From: Terrimonas_A sp051954695
GTDB lineage: Bacteria; Bacteroidota; Bacteroidia; Chitinophagales; Chitinophagaceae
DNA: 64,000 nucleotides
Assembly: GCA_051954695.1 (NCBI GenBank)
Contig: JBQCHL010000009.1
Coordinates: forward strand, 124,001 to 188,000
Direction: 5' to 3'
Every line of letters begins with the position of its first letter. Positions within the stretch are counted from its first letter, which is position 1. A program made the position numbers and the translations under genes. Positions 50,384 through 57,782 of the stretch are shown in pieces. The notes below the pieces were generated by a model. The model was not told the DNA's origin. It saw nothing but the letters and a program-made list of their open reading frames with translations, and did not search any database.

Positions 50384-50458
50384 AATTTTTTATTTTTTGT
50401 GGTTTGGGTTTTTTTTCTTTTAGTCTTTATCCGGCTTTATTCAACCGCGATATGTAAC

Positions 50459-50489
50459 TAAGACGTAGCAAAAGTAGATCAGGTTACAG
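50459..50489 (-). promoter_or_regulatory. Promoter block shared with paralog 1
   Basis: The counterpart of 49675-49705 (25 of 31 identical). On the minus strand it has CTGTAACC, the -7 element TACTTTTG (50469-50476) and ACGTCTTA, about 76 bases ahead of the paralog 2 start codon. Confidence 0.65.
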
Positions 50490-50524
50490 CTGCTCACAAG
50501 CCAATTGTGATTAATGGAACACTG

Positions 50525-50560
50525 TGTTAAACAGTGTTAAAGGCTGTTATCACGCGTTAA
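50525..50560. promoter_or_regulatory. Four-unit 10-bp-phased TGTTAA array
   Basis: TGTTAA, TGTTAA, TGTTAT and CGTTAA begin at 50525, 50535, 50545 and 50555, exactly one decamer apart. An AACACTG/CAGTGTT inverted repeat (50518-50538) overlaps the first two. The array lies between the divergent PepSY-like paralog 2 and sdpR genes, 49 bases upstream of the former's -7 element. Confidence 0.65.
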
Positions 50561-50636
50561 CCGCACATCCCTTTTTACCGCCATTTATAAACCCGAATAC
50601 CACAATTGATACAGGAAAGACTTGGAGATTTACGAT

Positions 50637-50662
50637 ATTATTTAGATATTTGTCTAAATATT
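50637..50662. promoter_or_regulatory. Operator candidate for SdpR
   Basis: TTTAGA (50641-50646) and TCTAAA (50653-50658) form an inverted repeat around TATTTG, within a longer imperfect AT-rich palindrome. It ends about 20 bases before the sdpR ATG, the expected place for autoregulation by an ArsR-type repressor. Confidence 0.5.
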
Positions 50663-50680
50663 TAATGAATAAGTTGTTGT

Positions 50681-50944
50681 ATGAACACTGTTTTCAAGGC
50701 CTTAAATGATCCTACCCGAAGGAAAATACTGGAATTGTTGCAGGAAAGGGATATGACTGCCGGTGAAATAGTGGAACAGTTTAACATTTCAGCACCAAGC
50801 ATTTCCCATCACCTTGATTTATTGAAGCAGGCGCAATTGGTAACAGCTGAAAAAGATGGCCAATACATCTATTACTCGCTTAATACTACTGTAGTGGACG
50901 AGATCATGAAATGGTTCATGCAGTTCAAACTAAAAAGAAAATAA
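50681..50944 (+). CDS. sdpR: ArsR-family autorepressor, SdpR type
   Basis: An 87-residue winged-helix repressor. It reads NTVFKALNDPTRRKILELLQ, the AGEIVEQFNISAPSISHHLDLLKQA recognition helix, and GQYIYYSLNTTVVDEIM wing, matching SdpR rather than metal-sensing ArsR (no metal-binding Cys pair). It sits one base before the sdpI homologue, the same pairing as in Bacillus, where SdpR represses sdpRI until toxin-bound SdpI sequesters it. An inverted repeat lies in its promoter. Confidence 0.9.
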   Translation: MNTVFKALNDPTRRKILELLQERDMTAGEIVEQFNISAPSISHHLDLLKQAQLVTAEKDGQYIYYSLNTTVVDEIMKWFMQFKLKRK

Positions 50945-50945
50945 T

Positions 50946-51605
50946 ATGAAAGCACTATTTAAAAAACTTATCTGGCTATTCATATTCGCACCAGTGGTTT
51001 ATCTGGCTATTATCTGGAATAAACTTCCCGAAACAGTAGCCGTACATTTCAATCTCCATGGAGAGCCTGACCGCTATGGCAATAAAAATGAACTATGGAT
51101 CTCTTCATTATTACTTACAGGCCTGAGCATCGGTATGTATTTCCTGTTTGCCAATCTTCACCGCATTGATCCAAAACGCTACGCAAAAGATATCAAGGAC
51201 CGTACTTTCAGTATTGGCATCACCATAATCATCTTTTTATCCCTTATCCAATTCCTTATTCTTTACAGTGCCTATAAAGGAAGTATAAAGCTTGAATCAG
51301 GACTTATTTTTTCCTGTATAGGATTGTTATTCGCTATACTCGGTAATTATATGTACAATATCAAACCGAATTATTTCGTCGGTATGCGCCTTCCCTGGAC
51401 GCTGGAAAATGAAGAGAACTGGAAAAAAACACACCAACTGGCAGGGCGCTTATGGTTTGGCGTAGGTATTTTCCTTGCTATTGTTTGCCTTCTGCTTCCT
51501 CAAACCGCATCATTTATTGTGTTCATCACATCCACACTGCTCATTTCACTTATCCCTGCCATTTATTCCTATCGTCTTTTTGTTAAACAAAAAAGAAATA
51601 AATAG
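50946..51605 (+). CDS. sdpI: SdpI-family membrane protein
   Basis: A 219-residue membrane protein with about six helices. The N-terminal DUF1648 part contains WNKLPETVAVHFNLHGEPDRYGNK, and the C-terminal SdpI part contains NYFVGMRLPWTLENEENWKKTH and RLWFGVG. In Bacillus subtilis SdpI gives immunity to the killing peptide SDP and signals to SdpR. No sdpC toxin or sdpAB genes are in the window, so it may respond to foreign peptides or to envelope stress (inference). Confidence 0.92.
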   Translation: MKALFKKLIWLFIFAPVVYLAIIWNKLPETVAVHFNLHGEPDRYGNKNELWISSLLLTGLSIGMYFLFANLHRIDPKRYAKDIKDRTFSIGITIIIFLSLIQFLILYSAYKGSIKLESGLIFSCIGLLFAILGNYMYNIKPNYFVGMRLPWTLENEENWKKTHQLAGRLWFGVGIFLAIVCLLLPQTASFIVFITSTLLISLIPAIYSYRLFVKQKRNK

Positions 51606-51608
51606 TTT

Positions 51609-53036
51609 ATGAAAATAAAATACTTCTTATCCGCCATAGCATCGCTTGTCTTCAATTTGACTGCCTTTTCCCAATCACTGGCAAATTACCAGGGTAGCTG
51701 GCAGGGCACATTGAATGTGGCTGGAGGGCTGAAGATCGTTTTTCATATAAAAGATAATGGTATCAATGGGCTCACTGCAACAGCAGACAGTCCTGATCAA
51801 TCTGCATTCGGTTTGAAATGCGATACCACCTGGGTGGCAGCAGGATTGCTGACCATTGAGATGCGCCAGATGAATGCTTCTTTTACTGCAAAGCTGGTAG
51901 GTGATTCAGCATTGGATGGGACCTTCAAACAAGGTGCAGAACTCCCGCTTGTATTAAAAAAAACTGTATCTGCCCCTGTGGCAAGAAAACGCCCGCAGGA
52001 GCCGCAGCCACCTTTTCCGTATAAAAGTGAAGAAGTGGAATATGACAATACCAGCCTCGGCCTGCATTATGGCGCTACCATCACCATTCCTCCAGGGAAA
52101 GGTCCTTTTCCTGCAATATTGCTTATAACCGGCAGCGGCCCGCAAAACCGGGATGAAGAGATTATGGGACATAAGCCCTTTGCAGTGCTGGCAGATGCAT
52201 TAACCAAAAATGGGTTTGTAGTGCTGCGCGTGGATGATCGCGGGATTGGTAAAAGTTCCGGTCAGTTCAAAGATGCAACATCAGCCGATTTTGCGGATGA
52301 TGCGCGTACCAGCCTTCAGTATCTCTTATCCAGGCCTGAAGTGAACAGGAAAAAGACCGGTCTTATCGGTCACAGTGAAGGCGGCATGATCGCTCCGATG
52401 GTAGCTGCTTCCAGTAAGGATGTTGATTTTATTGTGTTGCTTGCAGGGCCAGGCATTAAAATAGACAGCCTGATGGCTGAGCAGAATGCGGCCATTCTCC
52501 GCCAGGCGGGCATTAGTACCCGTGCCATAGAGGCTTATATCACCATGTATAAATCGGCATGTAAAGCCATTTTATCTACGAATGATTCAACTGCTGCTTC
52601 GCTCAAAGTAAAAGAGCTGGTCGATCAGTGGGCAAAAAATACAAATCCTACCATTTTAACCGAGTTAGGACTGAGTGCTGTAGACAGCCATGAAAAAGTA
52701 GCCAATGCCATGGTAAAAGAGCTGCAAGGCAAATGGTATCGGTATTTCCTTGCTTTTGATCCCACTCCATATCTGAAAGCGCTTCATTGCAAAGTGCTTG
52801 CGCTGAATGGCGGGAAAGATATACAGGTAGTTGCCGGTTCCAACCTTAACGGCATAGAATCTGCATTGAAGAAAAGCAAGAGTAAAACTTATACAGTGAA
52901 GGAATTGCCTGGCTTAAACCATCTTTTCCAGACCTGCAAAGCCTGTACGGTTGCGGAATATGCACAACTGGAGGAAACATTTTCACCGGCAGCCCTTGAA
53001 GAGATCAATAATTGGCTGAATAAAAACGTTAAGTAA
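51609..53036 (+). CDS. Exported alpha/beta hydrolase
   Basis: A 475-residue exported hydrolase. After the signal peptide (ending LTAFSQ) comes a beta-rich N-terminal domain (about 20-125, NYQGSWQGTLNVAGGLKIV), then a Pro-rich linker and the alpha/beta hydrolase domain: ILLITGSGPQNRDEE, nucleophile in GLIGHSEGGMIAP, acid in LALNGGKDIQV and His in LPGLNHLFQ. Similar to serine aminopeptidase S33-like secreted esterases. It follows sdpI by only three bases and is probably in the sdpRI operon; its role there is unclear. Confidence 0.87.
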   Translation: MKIKYFLSAIASLVFNLTAFSQSLANYQGSWQGTLNVAGGLKIVFHIKDNGINGLTATADSPDQSAFGLKCDTTWVAAGLLTIEMRQMNASFTAKLVGDSALDGTFKQGAELPLVLKKTVSAPVARKRPQEPQPPFPYKSEEVEYDNTSLGLHYGATITIPPGKGPFPAILLITGSGPQNRDEEIMGHKPFAVLADALTKNGFVVLRVDDRGIGKSSGQFKDATSADFADDARTSLQYLLSRPEVNRKKTGLIGHSEGGMIAPMVAASSKDVDFIVLLAGPGIKIDSLMAEQNAAILRQAGISTRAIEAYITMYKSACKAILSTNDSTAASLKVKELVDQWAKNTNPTILTELGLSAVDSHEKVANAMVKELQGKWYRYFLAFDPTPYLKALHCKVLALNGGKDIQVVAGSNLNGIESALKKSKSKTYTVKELPGLNHLFQTCKACTVAEYAQLEETFSPAALEEINNWLNKNVK

Positions 53037-53075
53037 GTGAAAACTTCTTTTAATTACTTAATCTATCTTTAAGCA

Positions 53076-53678
53076 ATGAATTTTCTTGCGCACGCATATC
53101 TGTCTTTTAACGATCCTGGCGTGCTCACAGGAAATATGATCAGCGATTTTGTAAAAGGGAAAAAACAATTTGACTATCCTTCCGATATTCAGCATGGGAT
53201 CATGCTTCACCGGCTCATTGATACATTCACAGATTCACATCCTGTTACCAATGCCGCTAAAGAACCTTTCAGGCCCGCTTACCGGCTGTACAGTGGTGCT
53301 ATAATAGATGTGATATATGATCATTTTCTGGCCAACGATCCTAATGAGTTTCCCGGAACCGCATTAGCTGCATTTTCCCAGCAAACCTATTCTATGCTTC
53401 ATGAATACAGCAACTGGCATCCGGCAGCATTTAAGGTCATGTTCCCCTATATGCAGAAGCAGGATTGGCTATATAATTACCAATCGCGCTGGGGTATTGG
53501 CAACAGCCTGAAAGGCCTCGTAAGGCGTGCGCTATATTTAACAGAAAGCGATACAGCCATGCAATTGCTGGATACACATTACCTGTTTTTGCAGGATTGC
53601 TATCGCCAGTTTTGGAAAGAAGCAAAGCCTTATGTCCTGGAGCAATATACTTTGCTGAAAGAAACAGAAGGGAATTGA
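53076..53678 (+). CDS. acpH: Acyl carrier protein phosphodiesterase family protein
   Basis: A 200-residue protein of the ACP phosphodiesterase (AcpH) family, an HD-type hydrolase that removes phosphopantetheine from acyl carrier protein. It starts MNFLAHAYLSFNDPGVLTGN and has FVKGKKQFDYPSDIQHGIMLHRLIDTFTDSHP (shared by the family) and IDVIYDHFLAND, holding the His/Asp metal ligands. A TATCTTTA near-match to the -7 element lies just upstream. Confidence 0.88.
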   Translation: MNFLAHAYLSFNDPGVLTGNMISDFVKGKKQFDYPSDIQHGIMLHRLIDTFTDSHPVTNAAKEPFRPAYRLYSGAIIDVIYDHFLANDPNEFPGTALAAFSQQTYSMLHEYSNWHPAAFKVMFPYMQKQDWLYNYQSRWGIGNSLKGLVRRALYLTESDTAMQLLDTHYLFLQDCYRQFWKEAKPYVLEQYTLLKETEGN

Positions 53679-53734
53679 TCTATTATACACCCGTTAATTA
53701 TCTGCTTGCCTGCCCACATTTGAACCCTCTTCTA

Positions 53735-53742
53735 TATTTTTG
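53735..53742 (+). promoter_or_regulatory. -7 promoter element for the DUF2911 pair
   Basis: TATTTTTGC is a perfect TAnnTTTG match 20 bases ahead of the first DUF2911 gene. Confidence 0.45.
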
Positions 53743-53762
53743 CAGTGTCAGAAAAATAAAAT

Positions 53763-54326
53763 ATGAAAAAAGCCCTTTTCGTTTGTGCAGCGTTGGTTTT
53801 ACTGGGCAATATCGTCCTATCGCAAACCGTTATTCCTCCTATTGATAAATCGCCGCTGGACGTCAGTTATTATCCCTGTGATTACCCTCAATTGAAAACA
53901 CAGGCGAAATCAATAGAACCGGCTGTGGCCCGTGTTATTTACAGCCGGCCAAAAAAAGAAGGCCGCCCTATTTTTGGCAACCTGGTTGAATATGGCAAAC
54001 TCTGGAGAATGGGTGCCAATGAAGCTACCGAGATCGAATTTTTCAAACCGGTGATCATTGGCCAGAAAAAGATAGCAAAAGGGAGATATACCCTCTATGC
54101 TATTGTTAATGAAAAAAGCTGGACATTTATCATCAATAAAGACACTGATACCTGGGGATCTTTTAAATACAAGCAGGCGAATGATATAGTGAGAGTGGAC
54201 GTTCCTGTGCAAAAACTGGAAGAACCGTTGGAATCACTGGCTATGCTGTTTGAAAAATCAGCAGCCGGCATCAGCCTGGTGATTGCATGGGAAAACACCA
54301 GGGTGGCTTTGCCAATTACGCTCTAA
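53763..54326 (+). CDS. DUF2911 exported protein (first copy)
   Basis: A 187-residue protein with a signal peptide (KALFVCAALVLLGNIVLSQ) and one DUF2911 domain: SPLDVSYYPCDYP, ARVIYSRPKKEGRPIFGNLV, LWRMGANEATEIEFF, KGRYTLYAIVNEKSWTFIIN and WGSFKYKQANDIVRV. Function of DUF2911 is not known; it is abundant in Bacteroidota and predicted to be periplasmic. The next gene is a lipoprotein copy of the same domain 13 bases downstream. Confidence 0.9.
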   Translation: MKKALFVCAALVLLGNIVLSQTVIPPIDKSPLDVSYYPCDYPQLKTQAKSIEPAVARVIYSRPKKEGRPIFGNLVEYGKLWRMGANEATEIEFFKPVIIGQKKIAKGRYTLYAIVNEKSWTFIINKDTDTWGSFKYKQANDIVRVDVPVQKLEEPLESLAMLFEKSAAGISLVIAWENTRVALPITL

Positions 54327-54339
54327 CGAACAATTAATA

Positions 54340-54981
54340 ATGAAGACCCTTCAACATTCGCTTCTTTTACTCATTGTGCTGACGGTTTTTGCCTGCAAGG
54401 AAGAAAAAAAAGAAGCAACGCCCACTGATAACCATATTGTGCCGGTGGACACTTTACCGGTGCTGCCTCAGGATATGCCAGGCAATACCTATGCCCCCGT
54501 GGATATATCTCCCATGGATATGAGTTATTTCCCGGTTGATTATCCTAAAATCAAAATGGCCAATGGCACCGTGGCACCACCTGTGGCGCGGGTAGTATAC
54601 AGCCGCCCTCATTTACAAAAACGCCGCTTATTTTCAGGGATCTTGAAATATGATGAACCCTGGCGCCTTGGAGCCAACGAATCAACAGAGATCGATCTTT
54701 ATAAGAATGTTACTATCGACGGAAAGAAGATAAAAGCAGGCCGCTATATCCTTTATTGTATTCCTCACAAGGATAGCTGGACGATCGTTCTTAACAGCAA
54801 TATTGATACCTGGGGATTAAAACAAGATCCCGCCAAGGATATAGAGCGCTTTAAAGTGCCGGCTACTTTTAATAATCCTATGCTTGAATACTTCACAATG
54901 GTGTTCGAGAAAACAGACATAGGAGCCAACCTGGTAATAGGATGGGATGATGTGGTAGTAAAGCTCCCTATCTCCTTTTAA
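54340..54981 (+). CDS. DUF2911 lipoprotein (second copy)
   Basis: A 213-residue paralog of the preceding gene, but with a lipoprotein signal (LLLLIVLTVFAC, lipobox Cys about 19), an acidic/Pro linker (about 20-60), and then the DUF2911 domain: DMSYFPVDYPK, ARVVYSRPHLQKRRLF, WRLGANESTEIDLY, AGRYILYCIPHKDSWTIVLN and NLVIGWDDVVVKLPISF. The ATG at 54340 is chosen because it starts the lipoprotein signal; the frame extends to 54283. Probably one operon with the first copy. Confidence 0.9.
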   Translation: MKTLQHSLLLLIVLTVFACKEEKKEATPTDNHIVPVDTLPVLPQDMPGNTYAPVDISPMDMSYFPVDYPKIKMANGTVAPPVARVVYSRPHLQKRRLFSGILKYDEPWRLGANESTEIDLYKNVTIDGKKIKAGRYILYCIPHKDSWTIVLNSNIDTWGLKQDPAKDIERFKVPATFNNPMLEYFTMVFEKTDIGANLVIGWDDVVVKLPISF

Positions 54982-54986
54982 AATTT

Positions 54987-55059
54987 TATGTTTCCCACAA
55001 AGCCACAAAGAGCACAAAGGATTTTTCTTTGTGCTCTTTGTGGCTTTGTGGGAAACATA
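54987..55059. repeat. Long perfect palindrome, ACAAAG family (copy C)
   Basis: Arms 54987-55019 and 55027-55059 are perfect reverse complements over 33 bp with a seven-base loop. The left arm has three ACAAAG units (CCCACAAAGCCACAAAGAGC and a further one). It begins five bases after the stop codon of the DUF2911 lipoprotein gene and ends 36 bases before asnB. Confidence 0.93.
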
Positions 55060-55095
55060 TTACCGTCAGCAAAAATTATTTAAGATATTTACAGT

Positions 55096-56973
55096 ATGTG
55101 CGGGATTGCCGGTATTATACAACCAGGGCCATTACACGGCAAGGAGCAACTGCATAAAATGACAGATGCATTAGCTCATCGCGGCCCCGACGGAGATGGC
55201 TTCTGGCAAAATAACAATGGCACCGTCCTTCTTGGCCACCGCCGCCTGGCTATTATCGATCTCAGCAATGCCTCTGCCCAACCCATGCATTACACCCTTC
55301 CTGGTGAGGCCACCCATCGCTACAGTATCATTTATAACGGTGAAATATATAATTACCTGGAGCTAAAACAGGAATTGCAGAAACAAGGTTATCATTTCCA
55401 TACCGGATCAGATACTGAAGTGATCCTTGCCGCTTATGACCATTGGGATGATGAATGTCTATATCATTTCGACGGCATGTTTGCCTTCGCCATCTGGGAT
55501 GAAAAAGAACAGGAATTATTTGCAGCAAGAGACCGGTTTGGAGAAAAACCGTTCTTCTATTCACTGGATAAAGGTTCGCTTTTTTTTGCATCAGAAATGA
55601 AAGCTCTCTGGGCAGCAGGTGTACCATACATCCCTAATTTGAAAATGCTGTTCAATTATATCACGATCGGCTATGTAGATAACCCGGAGCGGCCTGAAGA
55701 AACATTCTTTGAACATATTGTACAACTGCCACCTGCATCAAGGCTTTATTTTACACCTTCTTCAGGGGAACTTATCATTGATAAATACTGGGACCTGTCA
55801 ATGTCTTCCACGCTTTCCATTGGTGATGAAGAAGCAATTGCCCGTTTTCAGCATCTTCTGTCACAATCCATTGACAGACGGCTCCGCAGTGATGTCCCGG
55901 TCGGCACTTCATTAAGCGGAGGGCTTGACAGTTCATCTATTGCAATGCTTATACATAAGGCAGGAAAAAGTTCTTTCGCCCAGCATTGTTTCACAGCCAG
56001 TTTTCCAGGCTTTGAAAAAGATGAACTCGGATTTTCCCGGATGGTAGCAAACGAGTTTGGATTGAAGCAACATACGGTAGCCATTACAGCTAATGACCTG
56101 ATCCATCACTGGAAAAAATTTTTGTACCACCAGGAAGAACCTGCTTCTTCAGCCAGTGCATTTGCACAGTTCAGCGTGTTTGAACTGGCGAAAAAGCATC
56201 AGATAACTGTTTTGCTCGACGGCCAAGGTGCGGATGAAACACTGGCGGGTTATCATAAATACTATAAATGGTACTGGCAGGAATTATTTCATCAGCGGAA
56301 ACTGATAAAAAGCAAAGAGATCGCTGCCGCCAGGGAAGCAGGAGTTCAGGAAAGCTTTGGGTGGAAAAATATCATGGCCAGCCTGCTGCCCGACCTGGCT
56401 TCGGTGATACTGGAAAAGCAATACCTCTTTCATGCTCTTGGCCAGGAAGACCTGCATAAGGATTTTGTGCGGCTGCAAAGCAAGGAAGCTTATTACTGTT
56501 CTCCTGAACTACGGGGGCTGAATGGCATTCTTTATTTCAATACCTGTGTACATGGGCTGAATGAATTGCTCAGGTATGCCGACAGGAACTCAATGGCCCA
56601 TGGACGTGAAGTAAGGCTTCCGTTTTTAAGCCATGAACTGGTAGAATTCATTTTCTCGCTCCCTCCCGGTTTCAAGATCAGGCAGGGCTGGACGAAATGG
56701 ATACTCCGGCAAACAATGAAGGATCATTTACCAACTGCCATCACCTGGCGAAAAGATAAAACAGGATTTGAGCCCCCACAAAAACAATGGATGCAACATC
56801 CGGCCATGCAGGAAATGATAAAAGATGCAAGAGAAAAACTGGTGAAGGAAAAAATACTCAATGCAAGTGTGCTTGCAAAACCGTTGGAACCCGCAGAAGC
56901 TTATAGCAAAAACAATTATGATTGGAGATACCTGAATGCAGCGGCTTGTTTAAACAATAAGTCGGAAGCCTAA
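55096..56973 (+). CDS. asnB: Glutamine-hydrolysing asparagine synthase
   Basis: Forms asparagine from aspartate and glutamine. The 625-residue protein has the Ntn amidotransferase start MCGIAGI (catalytic Cys2), AHRGPDGDGFW, the IYNGEIYNYLEL segment, SDTEVILAAYDHWDDECL, and the synthetase domain with the PP-loop SLSGGLDSSSIAML. Length is standard for AsnB; the same fold serves in some surface glycan or peptide pathways, but the stand-alone context favours a housekeeping role. Its end folds into an imperfect 12-bp hairpin. Confidence 0.93.
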   Translation: MCGIAGIIQPGPLHGKEQLHKMTDALAHRGPDGDGFWQNNNGTVLLGHRRLAIIDLSNASAQPMHYTLPGEATHRYSIIYNGEIYNYLELKQELQKQGYHFHTGSDTEVILAAYDHWDDECLYHFDGMFAFAIWDEKEQELFAARDRFGEKPFFYSLDKGSLFFASEMKALWAAGVPYIPNLKMLFNYITIGYVDNPERPEETFFEHIVQLPPASRLYFTPSSGELIIDKYWDLSMSSTLSIGDEEAIARFQHLLSQSIDRRLRSDVPVGTSLSGGLDSSSIAMLIHKAGKSSFAQHCFTASFPGFEKDELGFSRMVANEFGLKQHTVAITANDLIHHWKKFLYHQEEPASSASAFAQFSVFELAKKHQITVLLDGQGADETLAGYHKYYKWYWQELFHQRKLIKSKEIAAAREAGVQESFGWKNIMASLLPDLASVILEKQYLFHALGQEDLHKDFVRLQSKEAYYCSPELRGLNGILYFNTCVHGLNELLRYADRNSMAHGREVRLPFLSHELVEFIFSLPPGFKIRQGWTKWILRQTMKDHLPTAITWRKDKTGFEPPQKQWMQHPAMQEMIKDAREKLVKEKILNASVLAKPLEPAEAYSKNNYDWRYLNAAACLNNKSEA

Positions 56974-56985
56974 GCTCCCGACTTA
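56958..56985. terminator. Hairpin at the convergent asnB/PepSY-like ends
   Basis: TAAGTCGGAAGC (56958-56969) and GCTCCCGACTTA (56974-56985) pair over 12 bp with one mismatch; the asnB stop codon lies in the loop. There is no strong T run, so terminator activity is uncertain. Confidence 0.4.
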
Positions 56986-57005
56986 CAACTAATACCTCAC
57001 TTAAT

Positions 57006-57449
57006 CTATATATCTGCACGTTTAAATTTGCTGGTCAGCTCCATGTTACCGTATACATCGGATTTTACAGTGTACCAATTCTCTCCATCACGCAGGTTGA
57101 TCACAAAAGTTACTTCATCAGCACATACAGTTTCTGTAACTCCATAGATCTCCTGGCCTTTATATCTTTTCTTCAGTTTGGCAAAGATGTTGGCCGGTAA
57201 ATTCTTTTCGCCATAATAGCGGATAGTTTTCAACAGCGTACCATCATCAGAGTATTGCGCTCTTATCTGCATTTCATTTTGCCTGAAGTTGGCCTGAATG
57301 AAATCGCTGTATTCATGCCAGGTGATATCTTTTGCGGAAGAGAAGGTTTCTTTGAATGCCTTCAACACCTTTTCTGTTGGCTCTGGTGCAGGAGTGGCAA
57401 AAGCTATCATGCCAGCCAGCAGCCCTGCGAATAAAAATACTTTTTTCAT
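57006..57449 (-). CDS. PepSY-like secreted protein (paralog 3)
   Basis: A 147-residue exported protein with a signal peptide (KKVFLFAGLLAGMIAFA) and a two-unit PepSY-like fold: LKAFKETFSSAKDITWHEYS, the IQANFRQNEMQIRAQYSDDG strands, LPANIFAKLKKRYKGQEIYGV, and VTFVINLRDGENWYTVKSDV. It lines up with the genes at 49183 and 49946 in length and helix-strand order, but lacks the SNEEGTxY motif and the shared promoter block. Function unknown. Confidence 0.82.
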   Translation of the reverse strand: MKKVFLFAGLLAGMIAFATPAPEPTEKVLKAFKETFSSAKDITWHEYSDFIQANFRQNEMQIRAQYSDDGTLLKTIRYYGEKNLPANIFAKLKKRYKGQEIYGVTETVCADEVTFVINLRDGENWYTVKSDVYGNMELTSKFKRADI

Positions 57450-57782
57450 GGTTATCCGTTTTTGATGATTAATCGTTCGTTATCTGATGCAAAGTACCTA
57501 CATGAAAAACGTCAAGGCAAGCAATTAGGTATTATTGGTAAATGAACTTATTGTTGCTATAACATATCCTTTTTGCGGCTTTCTGCTGAAACGCTATAAA
57601 ACAACTGTGAAAAGCATGTTTATCTACGTGAAACATGATTTATATTTTGTAAAATCCCATTTAAAGTAATTGTTAAAAGCTTTTACTGCTGGATAAGCGG
57701 TAAATAAAGAGACTGCCGGGCTTTCTTAATTATTTCTCATCTTTGCATCCTGTTCTCTTAATATCATTTTAACATTTCCAAT
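57450..57782. other. Intergenic control region between paralog 3 and the trans-sulfuration gene
   Basis: No gene is evident. Toward the minus strand there is GTACTTTGC, a near -7 element for the PepSY-like gene. Toward the plus strand CATCTTTG (57738-57745) is one base off the -7 consensus for the PLP enzyme. An inverted repeat CATGTTT (57615-57621)/AAACATG (57631-57637) and a 12-bp palindrome TAAAAGCTTTTA (57674-57685) lie between and could be operators. Confidence 0.5.
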
